Assembly: GCF_020966635.1 (NCBI RefSeq)
Contig: NZ_JAJKFQ010000001.1
Location: 1,302,001-1,366,000, forward strand
Source: Stieleria sp. JC731
GTDB taxonomy: Bacteria; Planctomycetota; Planctomycetia; Pirellulales; Pirellulaceae
DNA length: 64,000 bases
Direction: 5' to 3'
The translations under genes and the position numbers were made by a program. Shown here piece after piece: positions 1 to 9,335 of this stretch. The notes below the pieces were generated by a model, which had not been told where the DNA came from, did not search any database, and saw only the letters and a list, made by a program, of their open reading frames with translations. How positions within the stretch are numbered: position 1 is the first letter of the stretch; each line of letters begins with the position of its first letter.

Positions 1-149
1 TTGTCGCGGTGGCTCAATTCAAGCAGCGAAGCACGTGCCCCGGGCAGGCACAACAGCTCGTCGCGGACCTCTTCAAGAACCGACTCAGGCAAAACAGCTG
101 GTCCGGCAGAAAAATTGTAGGCGCGTTGATCGGTCGCAGTTGCAGTCAT
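1..149 (-). CDS. serC: Phosphoserine aminotransferase, N-terminal part (runs off window)
   Basis: Reading the minus strand from the ATG at 147-149 gives 49 residues that run off the left edge. The run YNFSAGPAVLPESVLEEV followed by LLELSHRD is the highly conserved N-terminus of SerC (class V aminotransferase fold), which converts 3-phosphohydroxypyruvate to phosphoserine with glutamate in serine biosynthesis; the enzyme also acts in vitamin B6 synthesis in some bacteria. The PLP lysine lies outside the window. The short N-terminal extension before YNFSAGP is typical. Only the start is visible, so completeness cannot be judged. The gene is last in a minus-strand series after the flippase and NYN genes but is separated from the NYN stop by more than 400 bases, so it probably has its own promoter. 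Confidence 0.88.
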   Translation of the reverse strand, partial: MTATATDQRAYNFSAGPAVLPESVLEEVRDELLCLPGARASLLELSHRD

Positions 150-563
150 CGATCGCATCGATTGGTTGGGGAAGTGGAGGATGAGCGGGGATTCTATGTC
201 GAGTCGGGCGACTGCGAAAGGAGCAACTTGCCTTTGCCGAAGCACAGAATTTTCGGCCGCTGGCACCCGAAGAATTTCCGTAGGAGGCCATCAATGGCAC
301 TGTGAACCCTCCAACGGGCTGTTCTGCCACTGTGTATGTCGCCCTGTACGTCACCGTGTTTTGCCGCGATCAGCTCCCTGGATTGATTCGGCCGCTGTTC
401 CAGACACGTATCACTGACGGCAGGATCGTGCTTGAAGCTTGGCTCCTAGGAGAACATCACGCGTCGATTTCGCACGAATTTTCTCGATTTCAAAACCCCT
501 GGTAAAGGGGGGCTTCCGCCGGGTCACCCATCGAGTCCGTCCCACCCAAGCGGATCGAGGAAC
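150..563. other. Intergenic region upstream of serC
   Basis: This 414-base gap lies between the NYN gene stop and the serC start. Apart from the short hairpin near 494-510 listed separately I see no gene; open frames here lack family signatures. The serC promoter should lie here but no convincing -35/-10 pair was found. Confidence 0.5.
494..510 (-). terminator. Weak hairpin terminator after the NYN gene
   Basis: On the minus strand CCCCT, a short loop and AGGGG are followed by TTTTG, about 55 bases after the stop of the NYN-domain gene. The stem is short, so this is only a possible intrinsic terminator. Confidence 0.35.
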
Positions 564-1445
564 TTACTCCGGTTCGAATCCGAATTCTCGCATCCAATCG
601 TTAACTTCATCAGAATCCTCGATTCGAGGCTTTCCCACCCTACCCTGCTGCGATTTGGAGTCCGGCGTTTTGCTGTTCGCTTTTTTCGCCGGCGGTTCTG
701 TTGGTTTTGTCTTGCCCGTTCGAGGCACTTTGGGGGGAGGTGTCTTTGAGCTTTTTCCGCTCGATTCGGGCAACGGTCTAGGCTTTGTTTTAGGAGCCTT
801 CTGCTTGAGCAAACGGTCAGTCGCGAGCAGTTCTTCCAGTTCTGGATCCGACAATGAAATCTCTTGAAGAGGCTGCCGTGGTTTCAGTGACGCTTGTCGT
901 CTGTTTGGTCCAGAATCGATTTGTCCAGAACGTTTCGGTGCCGCGCTAGCACCGCCCTGCCCTTTCGATTTTTCCGACAAGGCTTTTGAAGACCCCGGAT
1001 TGCTCGATCCTTCGACGCAGTAGTACTCTCCGTCGGCCAGGATGATGGTCCCATCGGTCAGCGCATCCATCCATGGTTCACTGTCACGAAAGGCAGCAGA
1101 TCGTCGGGAGGCTGCAATTTGAACTCGGTGATCAGAGGAGACCACCATCAGTTTTTTGGGCGTGTGATGACCTCGAATGAGTTCTTCCAGTAGGTCATCG
1201 GCTGTGGGATAGCCGACGGCGAAACGGACTTTGATCCCATGATGCTGATACTCGCTCGCACGATCCTTCGGTGGGTTCGCGGCATCAAAAACGACGCAGG
1301 TCCGATGTCGAGTCTCGTCATCGAGATATTTCACCAAATCACGCAGCAGCACGCGCCGATTCTTTTCAAGCCACCGAGGGTCTGATGCCTTCGTGCGGAT
1401 CGGTTGGGTGATGTTGTAGCCGTCGATAAGTAGTAGCAGAGACAC
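564..1445 (-). CDS. YacP-like NYN-domain protein (predicted ribonuclease)
   Basis: The 293-residue protein starts at a GTG. Its first ~170 residues match the YacP/NYN family (PIN-like fold): LLLIDGYNI at residues 4-12 gives the first acidic residue, TCVVFDAANPP near 50-60 the second, and a VVSSDHRVQ segment near 100-108 the third. Members are predicted metal-dependent RNA nucleases; in Firmicutes the relative Rae1 cuts mRNA on ribosomes. The C-terminal ~120 residues are rich in Lys, Pro and Ser and look disordered, an extension not present in short YacP proteins; it could bind nucleic acid or a partner. The gene follows the flippase gene after a 101-base gap on the same strand. Family assignment is firm, cellular substrate unknown. 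Confidence 0.82.
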   Translation of the reverse strand: MSLLLLIDGYNITQPIRTKASDPRWLEKNRRVLLRDLVKYLDDETRHRTCVVFDAANPPKDRASEYQHHGIKVRFAVGYPTADDLLEELIRGHHTPKKLMVVSSDHRVQIAASRRSAAFRDSEPWMDALTDGTIILADGEYYCVEGSSNPGSSKALSEKSKGQGGASAAPKRSGQIDSGPNRRQASLKPRQPLQEISLSDPELEELLATDRLLKQKAPKTKPRPLPESSGKSSKTPPPKVPRTGKTKPTEPPAKKANSKTPDSKSQQGRVGKPRIEDSDEVNDWMREFGFEPE

Positions 1446-1546
1446 AACGGTTCACCAAACAATCCGATGGCGAGTATTCAAGATTGGATTCATCAATTCG
1501 ATTGTAGCAGCTCACCAAAAAATTGGTCCGCATACCATCCGCATCG

Positions 1547-2905
1547 CTACATCGCCGGGTTTTGATGGTCGATCGTTAAATCCGATTCCGATTGTTGCCG
1601 AGCGACATCGGTGTAGACAATCGCCGATAGCCAAACCAAGCAAAGCACCTGTCCGACAAGAGCTGCGATCGCGACGGCGATCGCGCCATAGTAAGGCTGA
1701 AGAAGGATTGCGACGAGCACCATCGTGGCCATCGCAATCAAGCGGCATCGAATCGCCGCCAGCGGTTGACCGCGGCCTTTGACGTAGCTGTCCAGCCCTT
1801 GCAAGATTCCTTTGATCGCCGCTACAGGGGCCAGCCAATAGGCGAAATGGACTGCGGGAACGAACTCGGCTCCATAAAGCCATTCGATGACCCATGCGAT
1901 CAACAACATGAACACGATTGTGCAGACGGTTTGCACAGCGATCGAGCCGCCCAGGATTCGATGCACATCGATGATCTGAAGTCGATTCTTGCGGCCCGCA
2001 GCTGCGTTGAAAAGGAACAGCCCCATGGTGTTGGGGATGACAGTCAGTGGGTACGCCACTGGCACCATCGCCGCATAGAATCCTTGATCGCGTAGCCCTG
2101 CGATCCACAGGATCAGCAACAGGTCGAGTCGTTCGAACAGGTCAGTCGCGAACATTGAATACGCATAAGGACGGCTCTCTTTAATCAAGCCAGGCACCGA
2201 GGGAGCACTGGGGCCACGCAGCGGCATGCGTAGGCCGTAGATGCAGACGGCCATTGAAACGATCGATGCGATCACAAAAAGAACGCATGCGGTTAATAGG
2301 GTCACGCCCATGGCAAGTTCCGTCGCCAGTAAAAGCACCGGGAACGCTGCCGCACCGATCACACGACGGAGGTTGTACGTTCCAAAACGTCCCTGTCCGC
2401 GATCGATACCGGTCATGATTAGCAGCACTTGCTGACCGGTCAGTGACAAGGCACAGATGAACGCCAGTGGCATCAGGTAGCGTTTGTCCGCCGGCAGCGC
2501 TACGACATTCAACACGATCGCGACACCGGTGGTGGCCAGCCCGGTGGTTAAGCCGAGTTTAAGAGCCGCGCGGCGTAGGCGTTCTGCATCGAATTTGGCT
2601 TCAGCGGCATGACGGCAGATGACTTCAAGCCCACCGAACATGCCGATGTAAAGCAGCAACTGCACAACGAACATCGCCGTCGCGTACTCACCACGTCCTG
2701 TCGGGCCGAGGCTTCGCGCCAGCAGAATCCCCTGCCCCATCTGCAGGACGACGATCAGAAATGCGACACCGACGGTGCCGACGAACTGTTTTGCGATTTT
2801 GGAGCGAAGGGATTGCGATGGCGCGCTGTCACTGACGGCTTCTGCAGGATCAGTTGCGTCTTGACGCAGCTGTTGCGAATCGTCCGTCACAAGTTTTTGC
2901 ACCAT
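1547..2905 (-). CDS. Polysaccharide flippase, Wzx/MOP family
   Basis: A 452-residue, very hydrophobic protein with a short charged N-terminus (to about residue 35) followed by about a dozen predicted membrane helices. The first segment reads FVGTVGVAFLIVVLQMGQG and is followed by LLARSLGPTGRGEYA, the typical start of polysaccharide biosynthesis/O-antigen flippases of the MOP superfamily, which move undecaprenyl-linked oligosaccharides across the cytoplasmic membrane. No glycosyltransferase genes lie nearby, so its substrate cannot be read from context; planctomycetes often carry isolated copies. The ATG at 2905 is well placed just before the charged leader. Alternative: a lipid-II-type MOP flippase, but the PTGRGEYA motif favours the polysaccharide branch. 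Confidence 0.8.
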   Translation of the reverse strand: MVQKLVTDDSQQLRQDATDPAEAVSDSAPSQSLRSKIAKQFVGTVGVAFLIVVLQMGQGILLARSLGPTGRGEYATAMFVVQLLLYIGMFGGLEVICRHAAEAKFDAERLRRAALKLGLTTGLATTGVAIVLNVVALPADKRYLMPLAFICALSLTGQQVLLIMTGIDRGQGRFGTYNLRRVIGAAAFPVLLLATELAMGVTLLTACVLFVIASIVSMAVCIYGLRMPLRGPSAPSVPGLIKESRPYAYSMFATDLFERLDLLLILWIAGLRDQGFYAAMVPVAYPLTVIPNTMGLFLFNAAAGRKNRLQIIDVHRILGGSIAVQTVCTIVFMLLIAWVIEWLYGAEFVPAVHFAYWLAPVAAIKGILQGLDSYVKGRGQPLAAIRCRLIAMATMVLVAILLQPYYGAIAVAIAALVGQVLCLVWLSAIVYTDVARQQSESDLTIDHQNPAM

Positions 2906-3105
2906 GGTGTGACGAGTTTAGTTCGCCTTGGCAGTAAATCAGAATCAGGAAACGCGGCTATGTCCGACAATGCTAACACGCGGTTAACACGCAACTATCA
3001 AGCAGCGGCGGTAAAGCATGGGCCAACCTAACCAAGCCGGATGCGTACGACACAAACGATCAAAACGTGTGGCTTTCCACAGCACTTGTTCGTTCCCGTG
3101 CCAAC

Positions 3106-3966
3106 TTAATCCAAACTTTCGCGGACTTCGATTTCCGGACCGGCGGAGAAGCTGTAGATCTGGTAACCCAGAAAGCTGATGATACCGATTGCAACGAAAA
3201 TCATTGCAGTGGTCTTCCAGTCGAAGGTGGTGTCAAACCCACCTCCGAAACGAGGCATTTGAAACGATCGCTTCGGTTTGCGTTTGTACTCTTTAGGATC
3301 GATTTTTCGCGGCGGCTTTTTCTTCGGCTGGGCATCGACTTCGACGTCTAGCTTCTCGACATCTTCGCCAGCGGCATCGGCATCAGGGACATTGCCGATG
3401 AATGTGTCGTGTGACTTTGCGTCGTGTTCCAGCTCAGCTAGGTTGATTTCCGCGTCGTCAGCGTCTTTGGATAAGCCGGTTACTTTGGACCCGTTAACCT
3501 TGTTTCCTGGTAACTGCCGGATCGAGTCATAGCGAATTTCCTGCTCGATCTGATCTTCAGCTTCTAGGAACTGAGCGACATCAAAGTTCTGCCAGGACTG
3601 CGGGGTTTCGCTGGTCGACGCTGGATCTGCGACGCTGTCGGCTTCGGGGGTGACAGCAAGGGCTGGCGTTTTCATGGAAACCGCAAAGCCGACTTTGCCG
3701 AAGCGAAGTTCATCGCCATCGTTCAAAACTTGCCAGACGTGCGGTTCGATCCGTTCGCCGTTTAGAAAGGTCCCGCCGGTGCTTTTCAGGTCCATCACGC
3801 CGAAGCCATCTTCGTTGTGAAGCAGCAACGAATGGCGGCGACTAACCGATTTACTCTTAGGGCGAATCTGACACTCTTTGTTGCGCCCCACCAAGTAATA
3901 ACCGAGATGAATCGGTGCCGCGGTGCCGGCGCGACTGCCTTCGGTCATAACGAGTTCGACAGGCAT
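3106..3966 (-). CDS. FHA-domain protein with C-terminal membrane anchor
   Basis: 286 residues. Residues ~20-95 form a forkhead-associated domain: YYLVGRNKECQI, then SVSRRHSLLL, then the conserved STGGTFLNGERI loop, which binds phosphothreonine peptides. An acidic linker (~100-215) leads to a basic stretch (KKKPPRKIDPKEYKRKPKR) and a single membrane helix near 250-273 (MIFVAIGIISFLGYQIYSF), leaving a short outer tail. The FHA domain is therefore cytoplasmic and membrane-tethered. The next gene upstream on the same strand, 290 bases away, encodes a Ser/Thr kinase with the same architecture (soluble domain, C-terminal helix), so the two may form a phospho-signalling pair; this pairing is inferred from position only. 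Confidence 0.85.
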   Translation of the reverse strand: MPVELVMTEGSRAGTAAPIHLGYYLVGRNKECQIRPKSKSVSRRHSLLLHNEDGFGVMDLKSTGGTFLNGERIEPHVWQVLNDGDELRFGKVGFAVSMKTPALAVTPEADSVADPASTSETPQSWQNFDVAQFLEAEDQIEQEIRYDSIRQLPGNKVNGSKVTGLSKDADDAEINLAELEHDAKSHDTFIGNVPDADAAGEDVEKLDVEVDAQPKKKPPRKIDPKEYKRKPKRSFQMPRFGGGFDTTFDWKTTAMIFVAIGIISFLGYQIYSFSAGPEIEVRESLD

Positions 3967-4253
3967 TATGTCAGATAAGTGGGGCTAAACAGGATCAGTT
4001 GGGGGGATCGAAGATTCACTCCCGAATCATAGACGGACGATGCGGTTGATGCGAGTGGTTTGTATGGATAGTTATCGCGGCCATCAGGTCGAAACGATCA
4101 CATCGACGACTTAAATCTGGGCTAGTGTCGCTCATTCCCGCAGTGCTCTTCACCTAAACATCAAACTCAGGGGGCGACAAATCCCCTGGCCATGCTCTTC
4201 TCACGATCACAAGACCTGCAAAGCAACGATGCGTCAACGTTTTGGCTGTCAAG

Positions 4254-5753
4254 CTACTCTTGAAAAACGACAATCTCTTTGCCGTTTTCCATCGCCTTCA
4301 GTGGGCGTTCTTTCTTTTCTTCTTTGGTCAGTTGGTAGAACGTGATTCCAACGACGACAAGCAAGGCCAATGTTGACAAGGCCAGGCCGACTCCCAGCAA
4401 AATGTTTTGGGAATCACCATTCGCGTTCGAATTTTGTGAGCTGTGCTTTGGGTTGGACTTGCCGTTGTTGGCTGGGACGGCGAACTGCTGTGATGTCGAC
4501 AGTGGCGATACCGGAACCTGCGGAAGCGCTGATAAGTCCACAGGCGGCAGGCTTCCGAAATCAATGTCGATGGATTCCGAAACTGTGGATGAACCGGCAT
4601 CCCTCAGTGGCCCACTATCGTCAATCGAGCTTGGGCTAGGCGATTCATCCGAAGCAACACGAGAAGAGATTCGTCGGTCTGAAAGGTCGCCACCGTTGGC
4701 AACCGTCCCGCGAAGACGTCTTAGCTGAACCAGCAATTCGGCTGCCGAAGCGGGGCGGTCTTCGGCGCGTTTGGCCATCATTTTCTGGATCAGTTCTGAG
4801 ATTGCCTTGGGGCAATCCGATCGCAGGCTGTTCACCGATGGGACCGGTGCGGTCTGATGTTTGGCTAGGCGTTGGGCAACGTTATTGCCAGTGAACGGCG
4901 GACGCCCGCACAGCAGAAAATACCAAGTGCAACCGAGCGAATAGATGTCGGCTCGTGCATCGACCGTTTGGCTATCGATTGCTTGTTCGGGCGCGATGAA
5001 GTCGGCGGTGCCGGTCAAGCGATTGGGCGATTCGTTGGACGAACCGTTGGTGTATCCGATGCGGGCCAATCCCATGTCGCTGACTTTGATGACGCCGTCG
5101 GCGCGTAGCAACATGTTTGACGGTTTGATATCGCGGTGAACGATCCCGCGTTGGTGTGCGTGTGCGAGGGCGTCAGTCGATTGGATCATCGCATCAAGTG
5201 ATTCCGCCGGAGACATCACTCCGTCACGGACAACAGCACGATGAAGGTCGACGCCTTCGATGTACTCCATCACGATATAAAGCTTGCCGTCGGCCTCGGA
5301 AAAGTCATAGGCCTGAACGATATTGGGATGTTCCAGCTTCGCTGAGGCTCGTGCTTCTTCCTTGAACCTTTCGATCCGGCGGGCGTCCTTGGATGCTTCG
5401 GAGGGAAGGATCTTCAGTGCCATCAATCGATTCATCACCGAGTGTTTGGCAAGGAAGACGACGCCCATGCCGCCTTTACCCAGCGGTCGCATCAGCTTGT
5501 AGTTGCCAAGATAGAAACCCTTGGCTTTTCCGGTCAGCAGCTTACGTGCTTGCCATGGCGTTAATAAGTTGGCTCCCACCAACCCGTCCGCTAGTCGTTC
5601 TGGCGAGAACCGCGTGTCCTCAGCCATCAGGGAAACGACGACCTTCTTGATGTCGGGCAATTCGACCAGCCCGGCATGCATCGATCGCCGCACAAAATCG
5701 CGCGTCGCGTCGTCAAGAACCGGTTCGGCTGCGGTCGTGGTGTTTACCGACAT
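4254..5753 (-). CDS. Membrane-anchored Ser/Thr protein kinase (PknB-like)
   Basis: An upstream in-frame ATG exists at 5801, but the start at 5753 (MSVNTTTAAEPV, 499 residues) is preferred because the extra 16 residues have no family character. An N-terminal ~85-residue helical region precedes the kinase domain (~84-350): glycine loop GKGGMGVVF, catalytic Lys in MALKIL (~114), HRDIKPSN (Asp ~208), a metal-binding SDMGLA in place of DFG, and the APEQA and DIYSLGC segments. A Ser/Pro-rich linker follows, then one membrane helix near 450-475 and a short outer tail. This layout is common in planctomycete Hanks-type kinases. A neighbouring FHA protein could read its phosphorylation. DMG instead of DFG occurs in active relatives, so activity is likely. 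Confidence 0.9.
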   Translation of the reverse strand: MSVNTTTAAEPVLDDATRDFVRRSMHAGLVELPDIKKVVVSLMAEDTRFSPERLADGLVGANLLTPWQARKLLTGKAKGFYLGNYKLMRPLGKGGMGVVFLAKHSVMNRLMALKILPSEASKDARRIERFKEEARASAKLEHPNIVQAYDFSEADGKLYIVMEYIEGVDLHRAVVRDGVMSPAESLDAMIQSTDALAHAHQRGIVHRDIKPSNMLLRADGVIKVSDMGLARIGYTNGSSNESPNRLTGTADFIAPEQAIDSQTVDARADIYSLGCTWYFLLCGRPPFTGNNVAQRLAKHQTAPVPSVNSLRSDCPKAISELIQKMMAKRAEDRPASAAELLVQLRRLRGTVANGGDLSDRRISSRVASDESPSPSSIDDSGPLRDAGSSTVSESIDIDFGSLPPVDLSALPQVPVSPLSTSQQFAVPANNGKSNPKHSSQNSNANGDSQNILLGVGLALSTLALLVVVGITFYQLTKEEKKERPLKAMENGKEIVVFQE

Positions 5754-5946
5754 AAATAAGCTTGTCCAAGAACGCGTTAGAAACTCGATCTCCTTCGGCA
5801 ACCCATGCGGGAGGCGTTTTCTAAAGAACGTCCTGTTTCAAATGTTTCCGTTCAAAGCCAGTTGCTTTGATCCGGCCGCCCCAAACGGTGTCGCGTTTAG
5901 GGGCGATGAGTTGAACGCATTATCGGGTATCACAACCCAAATAATG

Positions 5947-6771
5947 TTAAGGATCGGTTAAAGGCGCGTGTCGATCCGGTGTGATTGTGCTGCGATAGCC
6001 CGGCAGGTAGTGAACATGTTTCAGAAACAACCCTTGGGGCGGAGCCGTCGGACCGGCGTAGATCCGGTTCTTTTGCTCCAGCACTTCGTCGATCCATTCG
6101 GGCGGTTGCTTGCCCAGCCCAACCTCGACCAACGTGCCGACAATATTACGCACCATGTTGTAGAGAAAGCCATTGGCTTCTACTTCGATCGCAAGGTGAC
6201 CTGTCTGATCAAAATCTTGCGCAGGGAGCACGACACAGTCCCTAACGTCACGGACGGAGGATTTACGCTCCGCACCGGCCGATTCGAAGCTAGAAAAGTC
6301 GCGATGGCCGATGATTTTTTTCGCGGCAATCTTCATCAATTCCACATCAACCAGACGCCTTAACCGCCAGCGATAGCGGTGTTCGAATGGGTTTCGCTGA
6401 TGTCGAACCTGAATTTGGTATCGATAGCGTTTACCGAGCGCGTCACGGATGGCATGAAAATCTGGGTCCGCCTGGTGGACTTCGTTGACGACGATTGCAT
6501 TGGGAAGGCGTGAGTTGATCGCCCGCAGCAATGCTTCGGTGGAAGCGGTCCAGTTGGGAAAACGGCAGCTGGCAACCTGGCCAAACGCATGCACCCCTGC
6601 ATCCGTTCGGCCGCTTCCGGTCACGGTCACGTCTTGACCGGTGCTGCGCCGGATCGAAGTTTGCAACGTGCCTTGGATGGTCGCTTGATCGGGCTGGACT
6701 TGCCAACCTGCATAGTCCGTTCCGTCATAGGCGATCACCAAGGCAAACGTACGACTTACCGAATCGTTCAA
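5947..6771 (-). CDS. truA: tRNA pseudouridine synthase A
   Basis: 274 residues. TruA isomerises uridines 38-40 in the anticodon stem of tRNAs. Seen directly: VIAYDGTDYAGWQVQP near the N-terminus, the catalytic motif GRTDAGVHAFGQV with the nucleophilic Asp, RYRYQI, and the C-terminal FLYNMVRNIVGTLVEVG. Length is as expected for the family with a small C-terminal extension. The start is a TTG that overlaps the asd stop by four bases (TTGA), indicating translational coupling with asd; no in-frame ATG lies between this TTG and the conserved core. Confidence 0.95.
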   Translation of the reverse strand: MNDSVSRTFALVIAYDGTDYAGWQVQPDQATIQGTLQTSIRRSTGQDVTVTGSGRTDAGVHAFGQVASCRFPNWTASTEALLRAINSRLPNAIVVNEVHQADPDFHAIRDALGKRYRYQIQVRHQRNPFEHRYRWRLRRLVDVELMKIAAKKIIGHRDFSSFESAGAERKSSVRDVRDCVVLPAQDFDQTGHLAIEVEANGFLYNMVRNIVGTLVEVGLGKQPPEWIDEVLEQKNRIYAGPTAPPQGLFLKHVHYLPGYRSTITPDRHAPLTDP

Positions 6772-7784
6772 GCTGAGGCGACCGACTGCTGCAGTAACTC
6801 GGCGATTTGAACGGCATTGGTCGCGGCACCCTTTCGAAGGTTGTCGCTAACGCACCAGAATGCGATCCCGTTGCCGTTGCCGCTGATATCACGGCGGATC
6901 CGACCGACGAAGACGTCGTCACGGCCATCGCAATCACGTGGCATTGGATACCGGCGATTTTGCAAGTCGTCTACAACGGTGATTCCAGCGGCCTGGTTAA
7001 ACAATTCCGTTGCTTGTTCGACCGTGATGGGTTCTTCGGTTTCGACCAAGATGGATTCACTGTGTCCGATGGTCACAGGAACGCGAACTGCGGTCGGACA
7101 AACTTGGATGTCTTCGTCACCCATGATCTTGCGAGTCTCATACACCATCTTCATTTCTTCGCTGGTGTAACCTTCGAACTTCTCGCTTCCGATCTGTGGG
7201 ATCAAGTTAAAGCCGATCGGATACTGGAACGTCTTGCACGATGGTGTTTCTCCATCGAGAACTTTCTGTGTGCTGGTCATCAATTCGACGTTGCCGGCCA
7301 AGCCTGCACCGCTGGTCGCTTGGTAGGTGCTGACCACAACGCGTTTGATCTTGCAAGCCTTGTGAATTGGCGCCAAGGCGACAACCATCTGGGTGGTGCT
7401 GCAGTTGGGGCTTGCGATGATGCCTTTGTGGTTGCCGATCGCTTCTGGGTTCACTTCAGGAACGATCAAGGGGACCGTCGGGTCCATGCGCCAAAAGCCG
7501 CTTTCGTCGACGACGACCGCACCTTCTTTGACCGCGTAAGGAGCGAACTCGGCTGAGACTTCGTCGGGAGTGCTGGCGATTACCAAGTCAACGTCTTCGA
7601 AAGCTCCGGGGGCAAGCAATTCGATCTTGATCGTCTCACCTTTGACGACGACTTCTTGACCGACGCTACGCTGAGAAGCCAGCAACTTCAAACGCTTGTA
7701 TGGGAAATCACGCGTTTCAAGCTGTTGTAAAACGATTCGTCCGACGGCGCCAGTAGCACCAACGACAGCCAGTGTTTCGTACAC
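6768..7784 (-). CDS. asd: Aspartate-semialdehyde dehydrogenase
   Basis: From the GTG at 7784 the protein has 338 residues and starts VYETLAVVGATGAVG, the family's usual N-terminus with the NADP-binding GxxGxxG; the open frame continues upstream to 7847 without family character. Asd reduces aspartyl phosphate to the semialdehyde for lysine/diaminopimelate, methionine and threonine synthesis. The catalytic Cys is in IIASPNCSTTQM, the TYQATSGAGLAGN substrate region follows, RVPVTIGHSESI carries the catalytic His, and SDNLRKGAATNAVQIAELL closes the protein. It is the first gene of a two-gene unit with truA, whose TTG start overlaps its stop. Confidence 0.95.
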   Translation of the reverse strand: MYETLAVVGATGAVGRIVLQQLETRDFPYKRLKLLASQRSVGQEVVVKGETIKIELLAPGAFEDVDLVIASTPDEVSAEFAPYAVKEGAVVVDESGFWRMDPTVPLIVPEVNPEAIGNHKGIIASPNCSTTQMVVALAPIHKACKIKRVVVSTYQATSGAGLAGNVELMTSTQKVLDGETPSCKTFQYPIGFNLIPQIGSEKFEGYTSEEMKMVYETRKIMGDEDIQVCPTAVRVPVTIGHSESILVETEEPITVEQATELFNQAAGITVVDDLQNRRYPMPRDCDGRDDVFVGRIRRDISGNGNGIAFWCVSDNLRKGAATNAVQIAELLQQSVASA

Positions 7785-8147
7785 GGGGGTAAGTCCAGAA
7801 TTAGGGTTCGAGGGTGAATGTACGCGATGGACAACTCCGTTTGTCATCCGGTTCGCACCGCCCCGGATTACGATCCAGACAACAAATGAGCTTCGGCAAG
7901 CCCAATAAGTTTATGCCACGAACGTCGATTTGAAAGCCACGATTCATAATCACCGTTCGTGAACCCCTCCGGGCGATCCCACCTGTAGCGACGGCATCGC
8001 TCCCGCTCACTTAGCTTGGTCATTGCAGGCTGCTTGGCCATGGCAAGTTTGGGGAGGGCTGGCATTGGTACTGCATTTAAAAACCACCCGAACGGACTGG
8101 TTTGTTGTCCGTGCGGGTGGTAGGCGTTTGCGAGCTGTTGAAGTCGC
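7785..8147. other. Intergenic region between asd and the FGE-domain gene
   Basis: About 360 bases lie between the asd start and the next upstream stop. The side nearest 8147 holds the strong terminator of the upstream gene; the rest must carry the asd promoter. I saw no lysine-riboswitch-like core and no gene. Confidence 0.5.
8078..8121 (-). terminator. Intrinsic terminator of the FGE-domain gene
   Basis: On the minus strand a 15-base arm ACCACCCGCACGGAC, a 9-base loop, and its partner (one mismatch) are followed by TTTTT, starting about 27 bases after the stop of the FGE-domain gene. It should isolate asd-truA from that transcript. Confidence 0.85.
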
Positions 8148-9335
8148 TTATTTTTTGGCTTCTTCGACCGCTTTGGGAAGGTCCTTGTCGACCAGACCGA
8201 GTCCGCCGCGGCCACCATCGATGCGTGATTTCACATCCAGGATGGTGTCTTCGTCTTGGGCTTCCCAAAACTTTGTGATCTTCTCTTTGGGAAGAGGCTG
8301 ATACGACCGAAAGATTCGAAAGCCGACACCACGAGCGGGATCACTTGTTAGCCACCAAGGGCTTCGTGGGAAGTTCGGATCGTCTGCTTTCCATTCTTCG
8401 TAGTTACTTGGCAATCGGGCTGCACTGCGAAGCTCTTCAGCGTCGAGTTCCCAGCTGCCACCACGCAGCACACATGGCCAAGGCATGTCGGCCCAAATGA
8501 CCGCGTCAACAGCATGCAAGTCTTTCTTGTCGGCAAAGCTCTTGTAGCCGTCTTCGGTATACGCATTGATCGTCCACTCAGCGACGTTGCCGTGCATGTC
8601 GTAGAGCCCGAATTGATTTGGCTTCTTGCTACCAGCGGCGACTTGGCCGTCATCAGCATTGTCAAAGTACCATGCGTAGTCGTCGATATCGTCTAAGTCG
8701 TCGCCCCATGAGTATGCGGTTTTGGTACCGCCACGCGCTGCGTATTCCCATTCCGCTTCGGTAGGCAATCGATATTGCTGACCGCTGATCAGGCTGAGCC
8801 ACTTGGTGAATTGCTGCGCCGAATACTGTGTCATCGTTACGGCGGGCTGCTTCGGATCTTGACCGTATTCGAACGTGAACGTCGGCTCGTACAGTTCCGT
8901 CGGTGCGGTGATCGCGTCAACTTTGTTGTTGTCATTGACGGGGCGGACACCGTCGGCTTCAAAGTCTTTGAAGATCGCGTATAGGTCCATGTACTCTTTG
9001 TACTGGCCCCAAGTGATTTCGGTCTTGGCCACCCACATCGGGTCGACTTTGATTTTGACTTGTGGCCCTTCATCCTCACGACGGTTTTCTTCACTCTCGG
9101 GACTGCCGAGCATGAATTCGCCACCAGGGACAGGCACCATCGAAATCGTTTGATTGGTACCGGGAATCCGATAGTCGTAAGGAACCATGTAGCCTTCGTC
9201 GACTTTGACAAAGGGGCCTTCTGCAGGTTTTTCTTTCGCGATTCCAGGCGTTTCTTCGCCAAAGCAGACGTCGGTCGACGAAGCCGCAACAAGGAAGGTC
9301 GAAAAACAGAGCAAGCTCGAGAGCAACCGTTTCAC
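8148..9335 (-). CDS. Secreted formylglycine-generating-enzyme (SUMF1/FGE-sulfatase) domain protein
   Basis: 395 residues from a GTG start. A signal peptide (MKRLLSSLLCFSTFLVAASS) precedes an FGE-sulfatase domain from about residue 60 to 355. Typical elements: VPGGEFMLGSPESE, VTMTQYSAQQFTKWLS, YRLPTEAEWEYAARGG, FGLYDMHGNVAEWT, LRGGSW and GFRIFRS. True formylglycine-generating enzymes oxidise a sulfatase Cys using copper bound to two Cys residues; I do not see that Cys pair in the C-terminal part, so this may be a binding or structural member of the superfamily rather than an active FGE. Planctomycetes are rich in sulfatases, but none is encoded in this window. Strong terminator downstream; monocistronic. 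Confidence 0.85.
   Translation of the reverse strand: MKRLLSSLLCFSTFLVAASSTDVCFGEETPGIAKEKPAEGPFVKVDEGYMVPYDYRIPGTNQTISMVPVPGGEFMLGSPESEENRREDEGPQVKIKVDPMWVAKTEITWGQYKEYMDLYAIFKDFEADGVRPVNDNNKVDAITAPTELYEPTFTFEYGQDPKQPAVTMTQYSAQQFTKWLSLISGQQYRLPTEAEWEYAARGGTKTAYSWGDDLDDIDDYAWYFDNADDGQVAAGSKKPNQFGLYDMHGNVAEWTINAYTEDGYKSFADKKDLHAVDAVIWADMPWPCVLRGGSWELDAEELRSAARLPSNYEEWKADDPNFPRSPWWLTSDPARGVGFRIFRSYQPLPKEKITKFWEAQDEDTILDVKSRIDGGRGGLGLVDKDLPKAVEEAKK

Noticed and set aside
566..590. tRNA T-loop-like GGTTCGAATCC near the end of the NYN gene
   Set aside because: Flanking bases pair for only three positions, there is no acceptor, D or anticodon arm nearby, and the stretch encodes the C-terminus of the NYN protein on the other strand.
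4254..5753. Inactive pseudokinase because of SDMG instead of DFG
   Set aside because: Lys, HRD Asp and the metal-binding Asp are all present; DMG occurs in active bacterial kinases.
6807..7556. 249-codon frame opposite asd
   Set aside because: Antisense shadow of a clearly conserved gene; composition follows the asd codon pattern.
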